Shown here in pieces: positions 53,511 through 64,000 of a stretch of 64,000 bases of DNA. The DNA is from Leptidea sinapis (taxonomy: Eukaryota; Arthropoda; Insecta; Lepidoptera; Pieridae). A program made the position numbers and the translations under genes. The notes beneath the pieces were generated by a model. The model did no database searches. It was given only the letters and a program-made list of their open reading frames with translations, and was not told the DNA's origin. The stretch is taken from the NCBI RefSeq assembly GCF_905404315.1, contig NC_066301.1:4154001-4218000 (forward strand). Reading direction: 5' to 3'. Within the stretch, counting starts at the first letter, position 1. Every line of letters starts with the position of its first letter.

Positions 53511-54397
53511 GATTCATCTCTCATTCGATTTTCTAATCGAGTTGCACGTGTAAAATCAACTTTCCAATGATTTTCCTAAGCGAGACGCTCCATTGCATGG
53601 CGTTACAATTTGCTTTACGATAATCGGACACAAATGATTTAATTAAACTCGCTAACTTCACTTGATTTTCCACAGTAGGTAATAGTTATAAACATTAATA
53701 TTATACATAAAACTAAATAATATTGTAACAATAAACGTGATTTTTCAGAAACATTAAATAATTTTCTATTTTCTTGTTTCTATTGAATATTATTAAAAAT
53801 GGTTGTACAATAGTTATAAAATATCAAATTTGTATCCATGTTATTTTATTGGGTACCTAATTATATATATTTAGAACGTTTTGGGTCACGTTTCGCGATA
53901 AACAATAATAACTATTAAATAGAAAGCGAATATAAAAGTAATTTCATACAAATATAATGTTTGTTATTGCAATTTTTTCCGTTACGAAACCAAATTGGGC
54001 CAATCATCAATTTCGCATAACTTTTGATTATTATAAATAACAAACAACACTTGTTTTATAAACAGATATAATATAATCATATAGGTATGTTTAAAAGGAA
54101 AAATAACTGCTATTTACGATTATATAACACTATTAAATTATCTTTTGAAATATGAACCAATTTAATGGTATAATGAAATGATCAGTGATATTTTGATATA
54201 CCCTCTACGAATATTTTTCGTCTTATTGTTCTTGATGATCTTATTATACCTTATCCTTCGAAATATATCATTAATAAGAGAAGAATATATTTGCCTTGAA
54301 TTCCGTATCAGAGTTCCCAAAACACAGAAATTTCTCGTTGTTTTCAGCCCAGCTGATGTAATTGAACGAGCTGGCTGAAAATTAAATTAGATGTTTA
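53511..54397. other. No gene recognised
   Basis: Very AT-rich. The frame 54178-54378 is hydrophobic and not recognised. Confidence 0.35.
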
Positions 54398-54613
54398 CTA
54401 TAGAGCGTAATAAGATTTTGCTGACTTTACTTACGTAAAACTTAGGTGAGTCGAAGTTTAGCATAATCATTGATATCGTTTTTTTGGTCATTTGACAGCT
54501 GTAATTATGCTGAGGTGCTAAGACAGTCTAATGCAAAAGGCAAATTCACGTCTTATCATCCTCAGCTGAGGTTTATGTAAGTAAAATCTTAGCAAATTCT
54601 TAGTACTCTCTAT
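54398..54613. mobile_element. MITE family I, copy 3 (uninterrupted)
   Basis: 216 bp. About 50-bp inverted arms begin CTATAGAGCGTA and, from the other end, TATAGAGAGTAC. It gives the empty-site sequence GGTTTATGTAAG for comparison with the nested copy. Confidence 0.75.
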
Positions 54614-54949
54614 AAATCTAGCCTAAGTTTCTCGCATCTAAGTTTTCTTGCATTATTACGCTTAAAACTTTTTGTATACTTATCCCCTTATTAATAATGT
54701 TCCGCTAACTTAAAACAGCCGCTAAGGAGTATTTTTTCTCATTCTGACTAAGGTCAATAGAAGAAGACAGAGTGAGAATTAGCAATGCTTTAAGTTAGCA
54801 GACTATTATGAATAAGGGGGTATCTGTTTGCATTAACAACCTTGAATATCATGATACAACATTTAGAGTTTTCTGAAATTTCGATGCGATTGTCAAGCGC
54901 TATTGTCACTAATTAAAGTTATTTACCAACGTAGCTATATTTATATCCC
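54614..54949. other. No gene recognised
   Basis: Contains 'cccttattaataatgttccgctaac' near 54685 and, about 150 bp on, its approximate inverse near 54800-54820. Probably another small foldback. Confidence 0.3.
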
Positions 54950-55620
54950 TATTCATATTTATAAATGTGAACGTAAGTTTGTTTGTTACGCTTTCACGCC
55001 TAAACCACTGAACTGATTTTGATGAAATTTAGTACAAAGATAGACTAGAGCTTGGAAAAGGATATAGGCTACCTTTTATTGCGAAAAAATAAATGAAGGG
55101 GTTGAAATAAGGGATGGAAGTTTGTACGGAAGTTCGACACTATCGAAGATGGGCAATATAAGGGCAAGGGATACCATAAAACTTTTTATTTAGGCACTTA
55201 ATAAAAAAATCAATTAATATTTAGTTTAACGTTATTAAAATTTCGACCTCTGTAGGGATGAAATAGGGGATGTAAATTCGTATGGAAGTCCAAACAACGT
55301 CGCGCTTCACCCCCTACTCCGAATTCGATTTTGATTATTTTTGATACAAAAATAGGGTAGACCTTGGGAAAGGACTTAAGCAACCACTTTTTGTACAAAA
55401 GGGCATTAACGGGTTGAAATAAAGAATGTAAATTTGCAGGGGAATCCATCATTTTCAGAGATAAAACCATTAAAATTTGTATTAAGGCACTTGATAAGAA
55501 GTAATTTATAGGCATATTTTGTTCGAGCGTTTTTGAAACTTTCACCTACATGGGGATGAAATAGGAGATTAAAGTTTCTAGGGTAATACTATTAAAGAGA
55601 CTGTCCACAATGACAAGGGT
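54950..55620 (+). mobile_element. Helitron-like repeat with diverged internal repeats
   Basis: 'gtttgtttgttacgctttca' then 'cgcctaaaccactgaactga' is a standard opening of lepidopteran Helitron-like elements. Inside, the phrase '...gggatgaaatag.g.at' recurs at about 55255 and 55554, as does 'gaaataa.g.atg..a.tt' at 55105 and 55417. This suggests three degenerate units. No 3' CTAG end was located. Confidence 0.5.
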
Positions 55621-55889
55621 TATACGGTGTATCGTAGAAGAGCGCGGAAAGAGAAATTTTTGTATTATTTGCAAAGTATCCTAAAAAATAAAAAATGCTG
55701 CCCAAAGCACCTAAATCAACCAAAATCGGAGAAAGCCTATAAAAAACAGTTTGTGTGTACTTGTATGTATGCACACAAGTAGTTATACTTCTTGGACGTA
55801 AAAAAGCAAAAATCCCTTAAACTATTTATTTTTACTGCTATTCTACGTTTGTAAAAAGAAAAATATTGTAAAAATCTTACAAATTACTA

Positions 55890-56220
55890 ACGAATACGGC
55901 AGTATGGGCTTGGACCCTTTGCCTGTCCAACTAATTATCAATAAAAATAAAATAATAATTCCAATTATTCATGTGTATAATAAATTAAAAGATTCATAAT
56001 AAATGCCTCGTCCAATATGAATGTAAATACAAATAAAAAAAAATGATGCACCGTACAGAGAAACAAAAAAAAAACGAATGTCGCAAACGTCAGAAAATTG
56101 TCTCTTACTTTTGTTACAGTTACAGTGATGCGCGCTCATCTAAAAATTTCACCCTCATAATTTTTTCATAACGCGCCTAAAGAAGTATTACTTCAAAAAT
56201 TAAACAGCTTCCGATCATAA
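55890..56220 (-). repeat. Repeat family G, copy 3 (inverted)
   Basis: On the - strand: 'ttgaagtaatacttctttag', 'gcgcg', then 'gacgtttgcgacattcg' and 'caagcccatactgcc'. Inverse of the pair at 51545 and 52150. Confidence 0.65.
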
Positions 56221-57060
56221 TATAATCAGCTTACTTTACATAAACCACAAGCAACACCGCCGCGCCGTTGAATAATGTAGCGCTACCATACTCTAAGATG
56301 GAGCTGTCAATATGACAATGGCTCACAACAGAATTTCATCGCGCGGCAGGGCTTATGAAGTGAAATAAATATTTCATAATTCAATATCTTTCATTCCGTA
56401 CGAAATGTTTCTCGAGCATAATATTGAAGTTTATTGCGTCATAGCATCGGCGAATAAAATATATTAACACAGTTTTATCGTAGCTATTATATATAAATAC
56501 TTATTTCGATCAGATTTTTGTATGATATTTTGGATTTGCATGAGGCTAGCTCACATTTACAATAATATAAATAACAATGTGGAGAGTCTTAAAGAACTAT
56601 CTCAGCGTTTAAATCTGGTGTTTAAGAATAAGATATTATGTTTTTGAGAAGACCTCATATTGTTTAATTAAAATCACTAACAACTTGAAATTAATTGATG
56701 TTTACTTTTGTGAAATCTACTTTGTATGACAAGATCTGTACAAAAACAGTGATATTATAATTTCTGGCCAATCCAATTTTGTCAGTATTTTGAAACTACC
56801 TGTGAAATTTAACATAATCTACTCGCATCTTCACAAGTACAGCAGATCGCATGGTACTTTAGACTAGTGTGACTTTAGCTATAGTGCTCCAAATTTCATC
56901 GATTCTAACTTTATTCCTTCCTACACTGATTTTTGTTTACTTTACTCTCTTTTTTTTCTTCTACAATAAGTATTTATAAGTCACAATCACAAGTGTTGAG
57001 GCGTAAGTTGGTTTGATATCCTTTTTGTTTGCACTTAAGATATCTTCTTTCACTGTGTCA
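56221..57060. other. No gene recognised
   Basis: AT-rich, about 0.8 kb. No supported feature. Confidence 0.35.
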
Positions 57061-57061
57061 T

Positions 57062-57335
57062 TCATATCATTATCATCAGTCGGAAGATGTCCACTGCTGG
57101 ACAAAGGCCTCCCCCAAAGATCTCCACGATGATCGATCCTGCGCTGCCCTCATCCAATGTATTCGGGCACCTGAAGTGGCAGTGGTCAGGGCACATAGAT
57201 CGACGGACAGATGGCCGTTGGGGCAGTAAAGTCCTTGAATGGCGACCTCGTACCGGAAGACGTAGTGTTGGTCCATCTTGTGGGGGGCCTACCACACGAT
57301 GGACCGACGATCTGGTTAAGATCGCTGGAGTACTG
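57062..57335 (-). mobile_element. RTE-type LINE 3' end with 5' inversion
   Basis: On the - strand, 57156-57079 encodes the last codons of an RTE-type protein (WMRAAQDRSSWRSLGEAFVQ) followed by a stop and the 3' tail. The adjoining segment 57167-57330 encodes the immediately preceding part (LKWQWSGHIDRRTDGRWGSK, TRWTDDLVKIAG) but on the + strand. The junction lies within about 10 bp. Confidence 0.8.
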
Positions 57336-57489
57336 TGTCATATAAACCTTATGAAAGCTGCAACTGAATAATAAGGGAAGTGCTAATTGACTAAAGTGTA
57401 TATTTTTTCAATTAGCGTTAAATTTAAAAATATCTGCGCCATTATTATAAGTTGAATGGGTAAATAAGTTCCGACTCGTAAAACAGTAA

Positions 57490-57710
57490 CGGCCCAACAA
57501 ATAAACTTGGTATAAAGTTTTACCTGAGTATAAACCAAGAATATGCAAAATATTTACTTTATCTCTGACTACACCGTCAGCCTTGCAAATAATCACGGGA
57601 AACATACGTCCGAATAAAACAATCATAAGCAAAATGTCTATATGTAAACATTTTGCATATTCTTGGATTATTCTCAGGTATCAATTTATTCCAAGTTGAT
57701 TTGTAAGGCT
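57490..57710. repeat. Foldback family N, copy 2
   Basis: The arms around 'acctgagtataaaccaagaa' then 'tatgcaaaat' (57520-57552) pair with 57648-57700 (attttgcatattcttggatt). Related to 38350-38620. Confidence 0.65.
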
Positions 57711-57884
57711 GTAATCGTTTAGAAAAACACCAGAATAGGGCTGGCTGATGACATCGTAACCATAACGGGAAAAATGGGATATATTTTGATATCATAATAT
57801 ATTGGAGGGAGCTAACGGGCACTCCATAGATATCCGTAATACCAGCGGTCAAGAGAATTGCTAGCCTTTAAATAGGAAAGAAAA

Positions 57885-57960
57885 GAGAAAATATGGAGGA
57901 GGCTTTTACCGTAAGGAGACCACACATCGTTGCACTTACCCTATATATATATACAGGACA
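57885..57960 (+). repeat. RTE-type LINE 3'-end fragment
   Basis: 'aaaatatggaggaggctttt' then 'accgtaagg' equals the end of the coding region at 18565-18600. A short fragment only. Confidence 0.5.
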
Positions 57961-57994
57961 ATGGACATCTTACAATTAGTTGAGCCTTTCTGTT

Positions 57995-58085
57995 GACGAG
58001 CTCTTTGGTTAAGTGGGATACATGTATGTATGTGGAGCAACAGGTTGCGGGATTGATCCAAGCGGGGAACATAGCATATTTTTCA
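57995..58085 (+). other. tRNA-like sequence, SINE relic
   Basis: 'ctttggttaagtggga' resembles an A-box region and 'gcgggattgatcc' a degenerate B-box. No cloverleaf was found. Confidence 0.2.
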
Positions 58086-58515
58086 CATCAAATAAGTCGG
58101 TAAGAATTAAAGCTTGAGAAATAATTAAATGCTGATTGGTTGTCTTGGAATGATTTAAACAAAGTCCCGGACAGAATCAACCCGACGACCATTTTTACCC
58201 GAAGTCAAAAGAGAAGAGGTTACTCAAATTCATCCCGGGTTTCTTATTATAGATATCACCAATGCCTTTAAGCCTAAAAGGTAAGTCAATTAATAACACA
58301 ATGAGAGTATTAATATTTCGGAGAATATAGTCTAGTATGATAATAATTATTACATCTGATTATTATTCTATGACTATAACAATGTGTTTAAAATATTCTC
58401 TATGACAGTCGGCGCCTCCTCAAGTCTTAATATACAGCATGAATTTTTTTACACTATAGGACATGCATTTAGTAAAAGTGAATTTAATTTATTTGCTTTC
58501 AAGTAGTATATTTTA
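58086..58515. other. No gene recognised
   Basis: AT-rich spacer. Confidence 0.3.
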
Positions 58516-58861
58516 TCTATACTAATATTATAAAGCTGCAGTGTTTGTTTGTTTGTTTGTTTGTTTGAACGCGCTAATCTCTGGTACTACTGGTCCGATT
58601 TGAATGATTCTTTCAGTGTTGGGTAGTCCATTTATCGAGGAAGGCTATAGGCTATGTTCAAAATTAGGGATCCGTAATAAAATTGCTATTTTGTAACGCA
58701 AGGTGTAAAATCGAAAACCTATTTTTGCGTGCGCTGCAAAAACTATTGACAATAGAACAAAATGATGTACAGGCTATAATATAGGCAATATTTTATTACT
58801 TATAAAACTATCGCGTGAATTATACTTTATATGGCAAAACAACGTTTGCCGGGTCAGCTAG
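58516..58861 (+). mobile_element. Non-autonomous Helitron, complete
   Basis: Starts TCTATACTAATATTATAAAG after A (58515) and ends CTAG before T (58862), the A|T insertion rule of Helitrons. A hairpin GGCAAA/TTTGCC (58833-58838 and 58845-58850) lies 11 bp before the 3' end. It is 346 bp and non-coding, and carries a (GTTT)n run near the 5' end. Confidence 0.85.
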
Positions 58862-59094
58862 TTCTATTTAAACTTTAAAACTGCTTATACCAATATTTTG
58901 AAATTATATTGAAAATATTTAAACAGTTGCATATTATTTTAAAGTTATTAAAGTAAAATTAAATTAAATATAGAAATGAGACAAGAATATTAATTAAAAT
59001 ATGAATTTAGAAAAACACACATACACACGCTTGCAATTTAATTTTACCACTGTAAGATTACTAGAAAAAAATCAGAATATTAGATTTTATAGAT

Positions 59095-59400
59095 AATCTA
59101 ATATATAAAACTGTCATGTCGCGGTGTTTGTAGTTAAACTCCTTCGAAACGGCTTGACCGATTCTCATGAAATTTTGAGTGCATATTGGGTAGGTCTGAG
59201 AATCGAACAACATCTATTTTTCTTCCCCCTAAATGTTAAGGGTGGTCCACGGCAATTCTTTTGACATTTTTTTTAAATTTGTTTGATTATGAGTTAGCAT
59301 TAAAAAATACATACAACTTCAAATTTTCACCCATCTACGATCAATAGTTACTTTTGTATCGCGATTTTAATATCGGCAATAGAAAGTTTGCTGTATATTA
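59095..59400 (+). mobile_element. Helitron-like fragment
   Basis: Begins 'tctaatatataaaactgtca' then 'tgtcgcggtgtttgta' and 'ccttcgaaacggcttgaccg', a standard lepidopteran Helitron opening. The 3' terminus is not found, so it is probably truncated. Confidence 0.5.
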
Positions 59401-59508
59401 TATAATGATATAATATCACATGTTTCATCTGCAATCCATTCGAAACGCGCTAAAGTCGTGCTAGCGCCGATTTTTTTAATGAAGAAAATTTGAATTTAAT
59501 TTAGAATA

Positions 59509-59717
59509 ACACCCTGTATTTAAACTAAACAATTTTTAAAGAATTAACTCTGTTTTAACATTAGATTTTTGCGTAAAAGTTACACTTTTTAAGATCCGGA
59601 AAGATCTTGAAACGTCGGTTTAACTAAAATAATAATAAAAATCTAACGTAATAACACAGTTACAATTTACACGCTTTTTAATTCTTTAAAAATTGTTTAT
59701 TTTAAATACAAGGTGTT
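59509..59717. mobile_element. MITE (family P)
   Basis: Inverted arms of about 39 bp: ACACCCTGTATTTAAAC from the left and ACACCTTGTATTTAAAA from the right, both running into AAACAATTTTTAAAGAATTA. Non-coding interior with a 'gatccggaaagatc' block. Confidence 0.75.
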
Positions 59718-60287
59718 TATTAATTAAATCCTTACATAATTTAATACTTTAAAATAGTGTTGTATTTAAATGTGTAACACTCGCGTTAATCAATGAACTA
59801 TATACAACAGAAGGAACACCCTGTATATTATAACAAGTGAATATCGTACTCGTAGACAATGTGTATCGTGTGAATCAAATTAAATCACTACACACTATAT
59901 CAGTGATACTCTTATGTATGGGTAGATTGTAAAACTTGTGATATGTTACGGTTCTGTTCGTCATAATGTTCACAACTCTCTTTAGCCTGTTATTATTTGT
60001 TTCCGGTGCATCATGGAATGCTTAGATGTTGATAAATTGAGTGATTAAAGATAATAACAGGTCTTGGCCGCTCTCTTGCTAGTTATATAATTTTTTAATG
60101 TAGATTTTTGAATGTAAAATTACTTACATCTGATTACGTACATACTTTAATCGGTCTGGCACTTTTGTAACTTCTATTGCATTTAAAGTATTTTAATTTG
60201 TGCGATTTTTACTATTATAGACTTTATACTGGGCTAATGAGATTGAGCATCTTGCCGCACATAATCTTAGGATCAAACAAGAATCCG
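59718..60287. other. No gene recognised
   Basis: Another ACACCCTGTATATT word at about 59816 suggests a second family P end. Otherwise AT-rich. Confidence 0.3.
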
Positions 60288-60640
60288 CATTTATTACGGG
60301 GCATTCCGAATAGCTGTCTCACCTGATTTCTGTCGCCGAATTCCACCTTAGCACGACACGCCACAAATTAGGATGTCATTACTACCATCTGGATGTGTGG
60401 CGGTCCTCCACAGTGCGGTTTTCAAGTACCTTTCTTCCACGTACTACAAAGCTGTGGAATGAGCTTCCTTGTGCGGTGTTTCCGGGACGATACGGCATGG
60501 GTACCTTTAAAAAAAGCGCTTACACATTCCTTAAAGGCCGGCAACGTTCCTGTGATTCTCTCTGGTGTTGCAAGAGAATGTGGGCGGTGGTGATCACTTA
60601 ACACCAGGTGACTCGTACGCTCCTTTTCCATAAAAAAAGA
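60288..60640 (+). mobile_element. Jockey-like LINE 3' end, 5'-truncated
   Basis: A sense copy with the C-terminal codons readable (STFLPRTTKLWNELPCAVFP; KKSAYTFLKGRQRSCDS) and the 3' end 'cttttccataaaaaaag'. A short copy, typical of 5' truncation at insertion. Confidence 0.8.
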
Positions 60641-61535
60641 ATCCTAAACGGGCATAGGCATAGGACAAATATTTATTCGTGATTATATTCAAATTAAACT
60701 AACCACAGAGTTGCAAACTGTTATTGAATTTGAATATATGACTTAATAATTAAACTATATCTTAAAACTAACGGCGAACCTAATGTACTCATTAAAACTA
60801 CGTAATAGATGTTAATCCGAGTGTTATAACTGCAATAATAATACAGTCATTGTTGCAGATAATATTAAGTGGTCACATACAACAAATGATTTATATTAAA
60901 ACCAAAGACATGACTTCGAGTTAAGTTATTGCGGGGAGGATTGATGCCTGCGTCCTTTGTTTGGAATGTTTATATATTTGAAACCGATTTTATCTTGGAC
61001 ATTTCTTACGTGTTTAAGTGATTCAGTAATCTTTATGATGGCATGCTTTATTTAAAATCATTGTAAAAAGTATTTTTAATGAGTTTATATTTACAAAAAA
61101 ATTAACAACAAAATAACCGACTTCAAAAAAAAATCTATTCCAATACAATAGATATAATATGCACTAAAAAGTTAAAAAATAATTGCGTTAAAATTATTGT
61201 TATTTTTAGAATCGGTGTCACCCCGCCGGCCCTATCCTTGCCTCTCGCCTTACGTTGCACATGCGACACAAGCACATCCCACCTACAACTATGTATATAG
61301 TTACACCACTACATTGCTGACACTGACTCAAAAAATAACAATAATTGTAACTAGATTTTGATTAATTAATTACTTATATCTATAAAAATACGCATTTTTC
61401 TTAACTTTTTAGTGAATCTTTTTGGAATAGCTTTTTAAGAAAAACACTTCGTTGGACACTGCCTGGCCGACCTAACGAAGAGCTAGAACCCTGCTTGATA
61501 CATTAAAATGTAAGAAATAATTTTATAAAACTCAC
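60641..61535. other. No gene recognised
   Basis: Contains 'ataaccgacttcaaaaaaaa' at about 61112, a phrase frequent in lepidopteran repeats. No supported frame. Confidence 0.35.
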
Positions 61536-61684
61536 AGAGTCCTACATATTTGGGATATTTGCTGTCTTTGGGCAGTCGAAGCAGCAGCCCCAGCACCAAC
61601 TGAAGTAGCTTTTGTTACATCTTTTTGCTGTTTGTTGTAAAGGCGCTTGGCCCGTGGGGTCCTGTGCAATAGGGCTACTGGCTA
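61536..61684 (-). other. Unassigned exon-like or repeat segment
   Basis: On the - strand, after the acceptor-like TATTTTAG, a 48-codon frame reads HRTPRAKRLYNKQQKDVTKA, then a Ser/Ala/Gly/Gln stretch, and ends TGA. It could be a terminal exon. Its Ala/Gln-rich wording, close to a common repeat phrase, makes a transposon relic as likely. Confidence 0.2.
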
Positions 61685-62171
61685 AAATATAGTTAAGCAT
61701 TGTTTTTTTTTATAAAAGAACACACGCATATTCGAGATAATTATTTGTTTGAAGGACACAATCAAATTTGACGAATTTTTCTGAAATTATTTCCCATTGG
61801 GTTGAAAGGTGGCGGTATAATCGAAATTTATTTTTATATTATTTGCTTACTTAATAGTGATATACTGTTTTACTTATTATCTCTTTAAAAAAATACAGTT
61901 GTATTTACCCGCCGTCTTTAGAAGCATCCTGTATAGTGACGCGCCGTGGATCGTCCGGATAATTCTGATTTATGACCCGATATGTGTTCGAATGAGACAC
62001 CAGTGCGTGGCGCTGCCGTCGTTTTTCTTTATTTGGGTTGTACGACTCGGACGGCGTCGATTTTATTACGGCTCTTATTGTTTCATAATGCTGTGTATGT
62101 GAATCTAATTTACAATTGCTGACATAATATTGCGGCGACGCCTGACGCGATCCACAAGCCGGATACTTGTT

Positions 62172-62482
62172 TTTTTTTAAATGAAAATAAGGGATGACGC
62201 GACCAGGATGTTCAGTTGATGGTAATTGACCGTGCCCATTACAATGCAGTGCCGCTTAGTATTCTTGAAAACCTCAACAATTCTGAGCAGCAATACAATT
62301 CCGCTCGTCACCTTGAGACATAAGATGTTAAGTCTCAATTGCCTAGTAATTTCACTAGCTACGGCGCCCTTCATACCGAAACACAATAATGTTTACACTT
62401 CTCTGTTTCACGGCAGGAATAGACGCCGTTGTGGTACCCATAATCTAGCCGGCATCCTGTGCAAAGGAGCCTCACACTGGTA
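62172..62482 (+). repeat. Repeat family A, copy 7
   Basis: Full-length copy, diverged in the internal hairpin (gtgccgcttagtattcttga / caattctgagcagcaa). Confidence 0.85.
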
Positions 62483-63293
62483 GAGTGTTCTAACTGACTG
62501 CCACTGTTTATGTTTTCCTTGCTGTTTTAAATAATTTGTCTTATTTTTGACTGACAATACTTTCATACTACCTCACGCTGCATCTGACTGATAAACTGTA
62601 AAAAGTTAATTGTGATAAGTACAAGGGTGAAAAGTACTAAAGTCGTGACCTTAAAAAGTCTCGCCTTCGGGTCGGGCTTGTAAATAACAACTCTTTTACA
62701 ATAACCTCCCCCTAACACACGCCGTTTTCAATACAGTTGTGGGAAATAGTAAAAATCAAATAAAATAATTAAATATTGTAATTTCAACATACTTTCAGAA
62801 AGTGCGCGTTTTTGCAACTGGACTTTTTTTTACAACGAAACTAGGCAATGGGATCGTATGCTTATACAGCCTAATCGATTGTTTAGCAAATATTGATGTG
62901 AAAAAAATTAAAAAATTAAATATGACGTAATTAAATGAAATAAACATACATTTAAAATAATTTTCAGTATTTGTAATAGTATTTTTTGGCAAAATATAAG
63001 ATAATATTCCCGAAATGATACGACTTAGGGACATTCAAGCTTAGAGTACTCCTTGCTGGCTGGAAATGTAGTAAATAAACAAATATCTCGTACCAACTGT
63101 GCCAAACGTTCGAGTAAGTTTTAGGCAGGCCTGTCTCACTACCCGTATAGATATCTGATATCTAAAACGTAAGTTTGCGCAGCAGCCTCTACAGAGTGGC
63201 TATCCAGTAAGGACTCACGAGCGAGCAGTGACGAACGCGCAAGCCTTGTTCGTCACCTACTTTACCGGTCCGACCGTTTATTTAAAAATGGAA
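62483..63293. other. No gene recognised
   Basis: AT-rich. The - frame 62795-63034 is hydrophobic, AT-driven and not recognised. A poly(A)-like AATAAA for the - strand lies at about 63278-63283. Confidence 0.3.
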
Positions 63294-63298
63294 AACAT

Positions 63299-63571
63299 TT
63301 AAAAAGCAAAGCATGGTAACCAAAATTTATTTAAACTTCCGAAAGATGCTGCAACAATCTTCTTAACACATGACTTGCAATAAAAGAACATGACAGAATA
63401 TGAGATGCCGAGAGCCGGATTGATTGCATCACTATTAATGAGATCCACCAACGATCCGATCTCCAACACGTGAACCGAACCAAATGATAGTTGCGTCAGC
63501 ACGTACCAGATGCGGATTTCGTAATCATCCGTAAATTTCCGATCTAATAGAAATTGTATAAGGAAGTCACT
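63299..63571 (-). CDS. Candidate terminal exon of an unknown gene
   Basis: On the - strand after the acceptor-like TTTTGAAAACAG (about 63572) the frame reads DFLIQFLLDRKFTDDYEIRI and LTQLSFGSVHVLEIGSLVDL, ending ...LPCFAF and TAA. An AATAAA follows about 20 bp downstream. The translation is hydrophobic with balanced composition, unlike random AT-rich frames. No family recognised; the upstream exon is not identified, since a family A repeat lies just upstream. Confidence 0.3.
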   Translation of the reverse strand, partial: SDFLIQFLLDRKFTDDYEIRIWYVLTQLSFGSVHVLEIGSLVDLINSDAINPALGISYSVMFFYCKSCVKKIVAASFGSLNKFWLPCFAF

Positions 63572-63599
63572 GTTTTCAAAATTTATTAGCTGTCCTCTT

Positions 63600-63836
63600 T
63601 TTTTTATGAAAATAAGGGACGAGACGAGCAGGACGTTCAGCTGATGCAGTGCCGCTGAGGATTATTGAAAAACCCAATATATCTGAGCGGCACTTGAACT
63701 GCGCTCGTCACCTTGAGATATTTGATGTTAAGTTTCATTTGCCCAGTAATTTCAATAGGGAAATACAGTAATGTCTACACATTACTGCTTCACGGCAGAA
63801 ATAGGCGCCGTTGTGGTACCCACAATCTAGCCCGCA
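63600..63836 (+). repeat. Repeat family A, copy 8 (internally shortened)
   Basis: Has both ends; about 30 bp after 'cagctgatg' are missing. The hairpin arms are recognisable. Confidence 0.8.
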
Positions 63837-64000
63837 TGTTGCGTGTCATTAGCCCATTAGTTAACTACCAACAACTGAAGCACAAATATTCTCGCACATT
63901 ATTAATAAATCAGTATTGCTTGACGAAAATCTTCTCGTCCCAAATACCACAGTGTCTGAAGACGAAGGTTTTCAACCAGTGTGTGTTGCCAGTGATGACT
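63837..64000. other. Window end, possible - strand coding piece
   Basis: On the - strand from the edge, one frame is open for 32 codons (LRLQTLWYLGREDFRQAILI) before TAA. Too short to judge and cut by the window edge. Confidence 0.2.

Overview
The window is nuclear DNA from an insect, almost certainly a lepidopteran. The evidence is AT-rich sequence, short intron-split host genes, and a dense mix of mariner, Helitron, Jockey/CR1/RTE-type LINE, gypsy, Penelope and foldback/MITE families of the kinds seen in moths and butterflies. The lepidopteran call is an inference from repeat style and protein similarity; no database was searched. I see no bacterial genes, no CRISPR array and no rRNA.

Two host genes are clear. 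On the + strand at 9550-11859 is a single-exon coding region for MAN1 (LEMD3 type), an inner nuclear membrane LEM-domain protein, with a short 5'-UTR intron. On the - strand, seven exons between 26415 and 17292 encode the complete beta subunit of the branched-chain 2-oxoacid dehydrogenase E1 component (BCKDHB). All splice sites are GT-AG and all codon phases join. Its six introns carry most of the repeats between 17.5 and 26.3 kb. Several exon-like islands (12.9-13.7, 27.56, 53.1-53.5, 61.5-61.7 and 63.3-63.6 kb) are listed with low confidence.

The largest mobile element is a gypsy-type LTR retrotransposon (28549-34706). It has two LTRs, an ATAT target duplication, a tRNA-Leu primer site, gag with a 21-bp minisatellite coding a glutamine/glutamate-rich coiled coil, and a broken pol. 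Every in-frame stop I can see in its reading frame is TAG. Its 5' LTR holds a tRNA-like A-box/B-box module that the 3' LTR has partly lost. An antisense partial LTR of the same family lies in BCKDHB intron 4.

Region by region: 0-8.8 kb holds Helitron pieces, a dead mariner with a striking palindrome at its left end, Jockey-like LINE fragments and a 1.05-kb inverted-repeat element. 8.8-13.7 kb holds a composite foldback element just upstream of MAN1, MAN1 itself, and an unassigned exon-like island. 13.8-17.3 kb holds LINE fragments and a hAT/BED relic abutting BCKDHB. 17.3-26.4 kb is BCKDHB. 27-37.9 kb holds a CR1-like LINE, the gypsy element, a Penelope-like fragment and a Jockey copy. 38-46 kb holds foldback elements, an internally deleted Jockey copy and a second dead mariner. 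46-64 kb is a field of MITEs (one nested inside another), Helitrons, an RTE copy with a twin-priming inversion, and many copies of a roughly 300-bp repeat (family A).

The two host genes have unrelated roles: nuclear envelope/BMP-SMAD control, and mitochondrial catabolism of leucine, isoleucine and valine. Nothing in the window suggests an operon or joint pathway. No wholly new system is evident. The items most worth a second look are the tRNA-like module in the LTR, the all-TAG stops, the mariner-end palindrome, the twin-primed RTE and the composite foldback near the MAN1 promoter.
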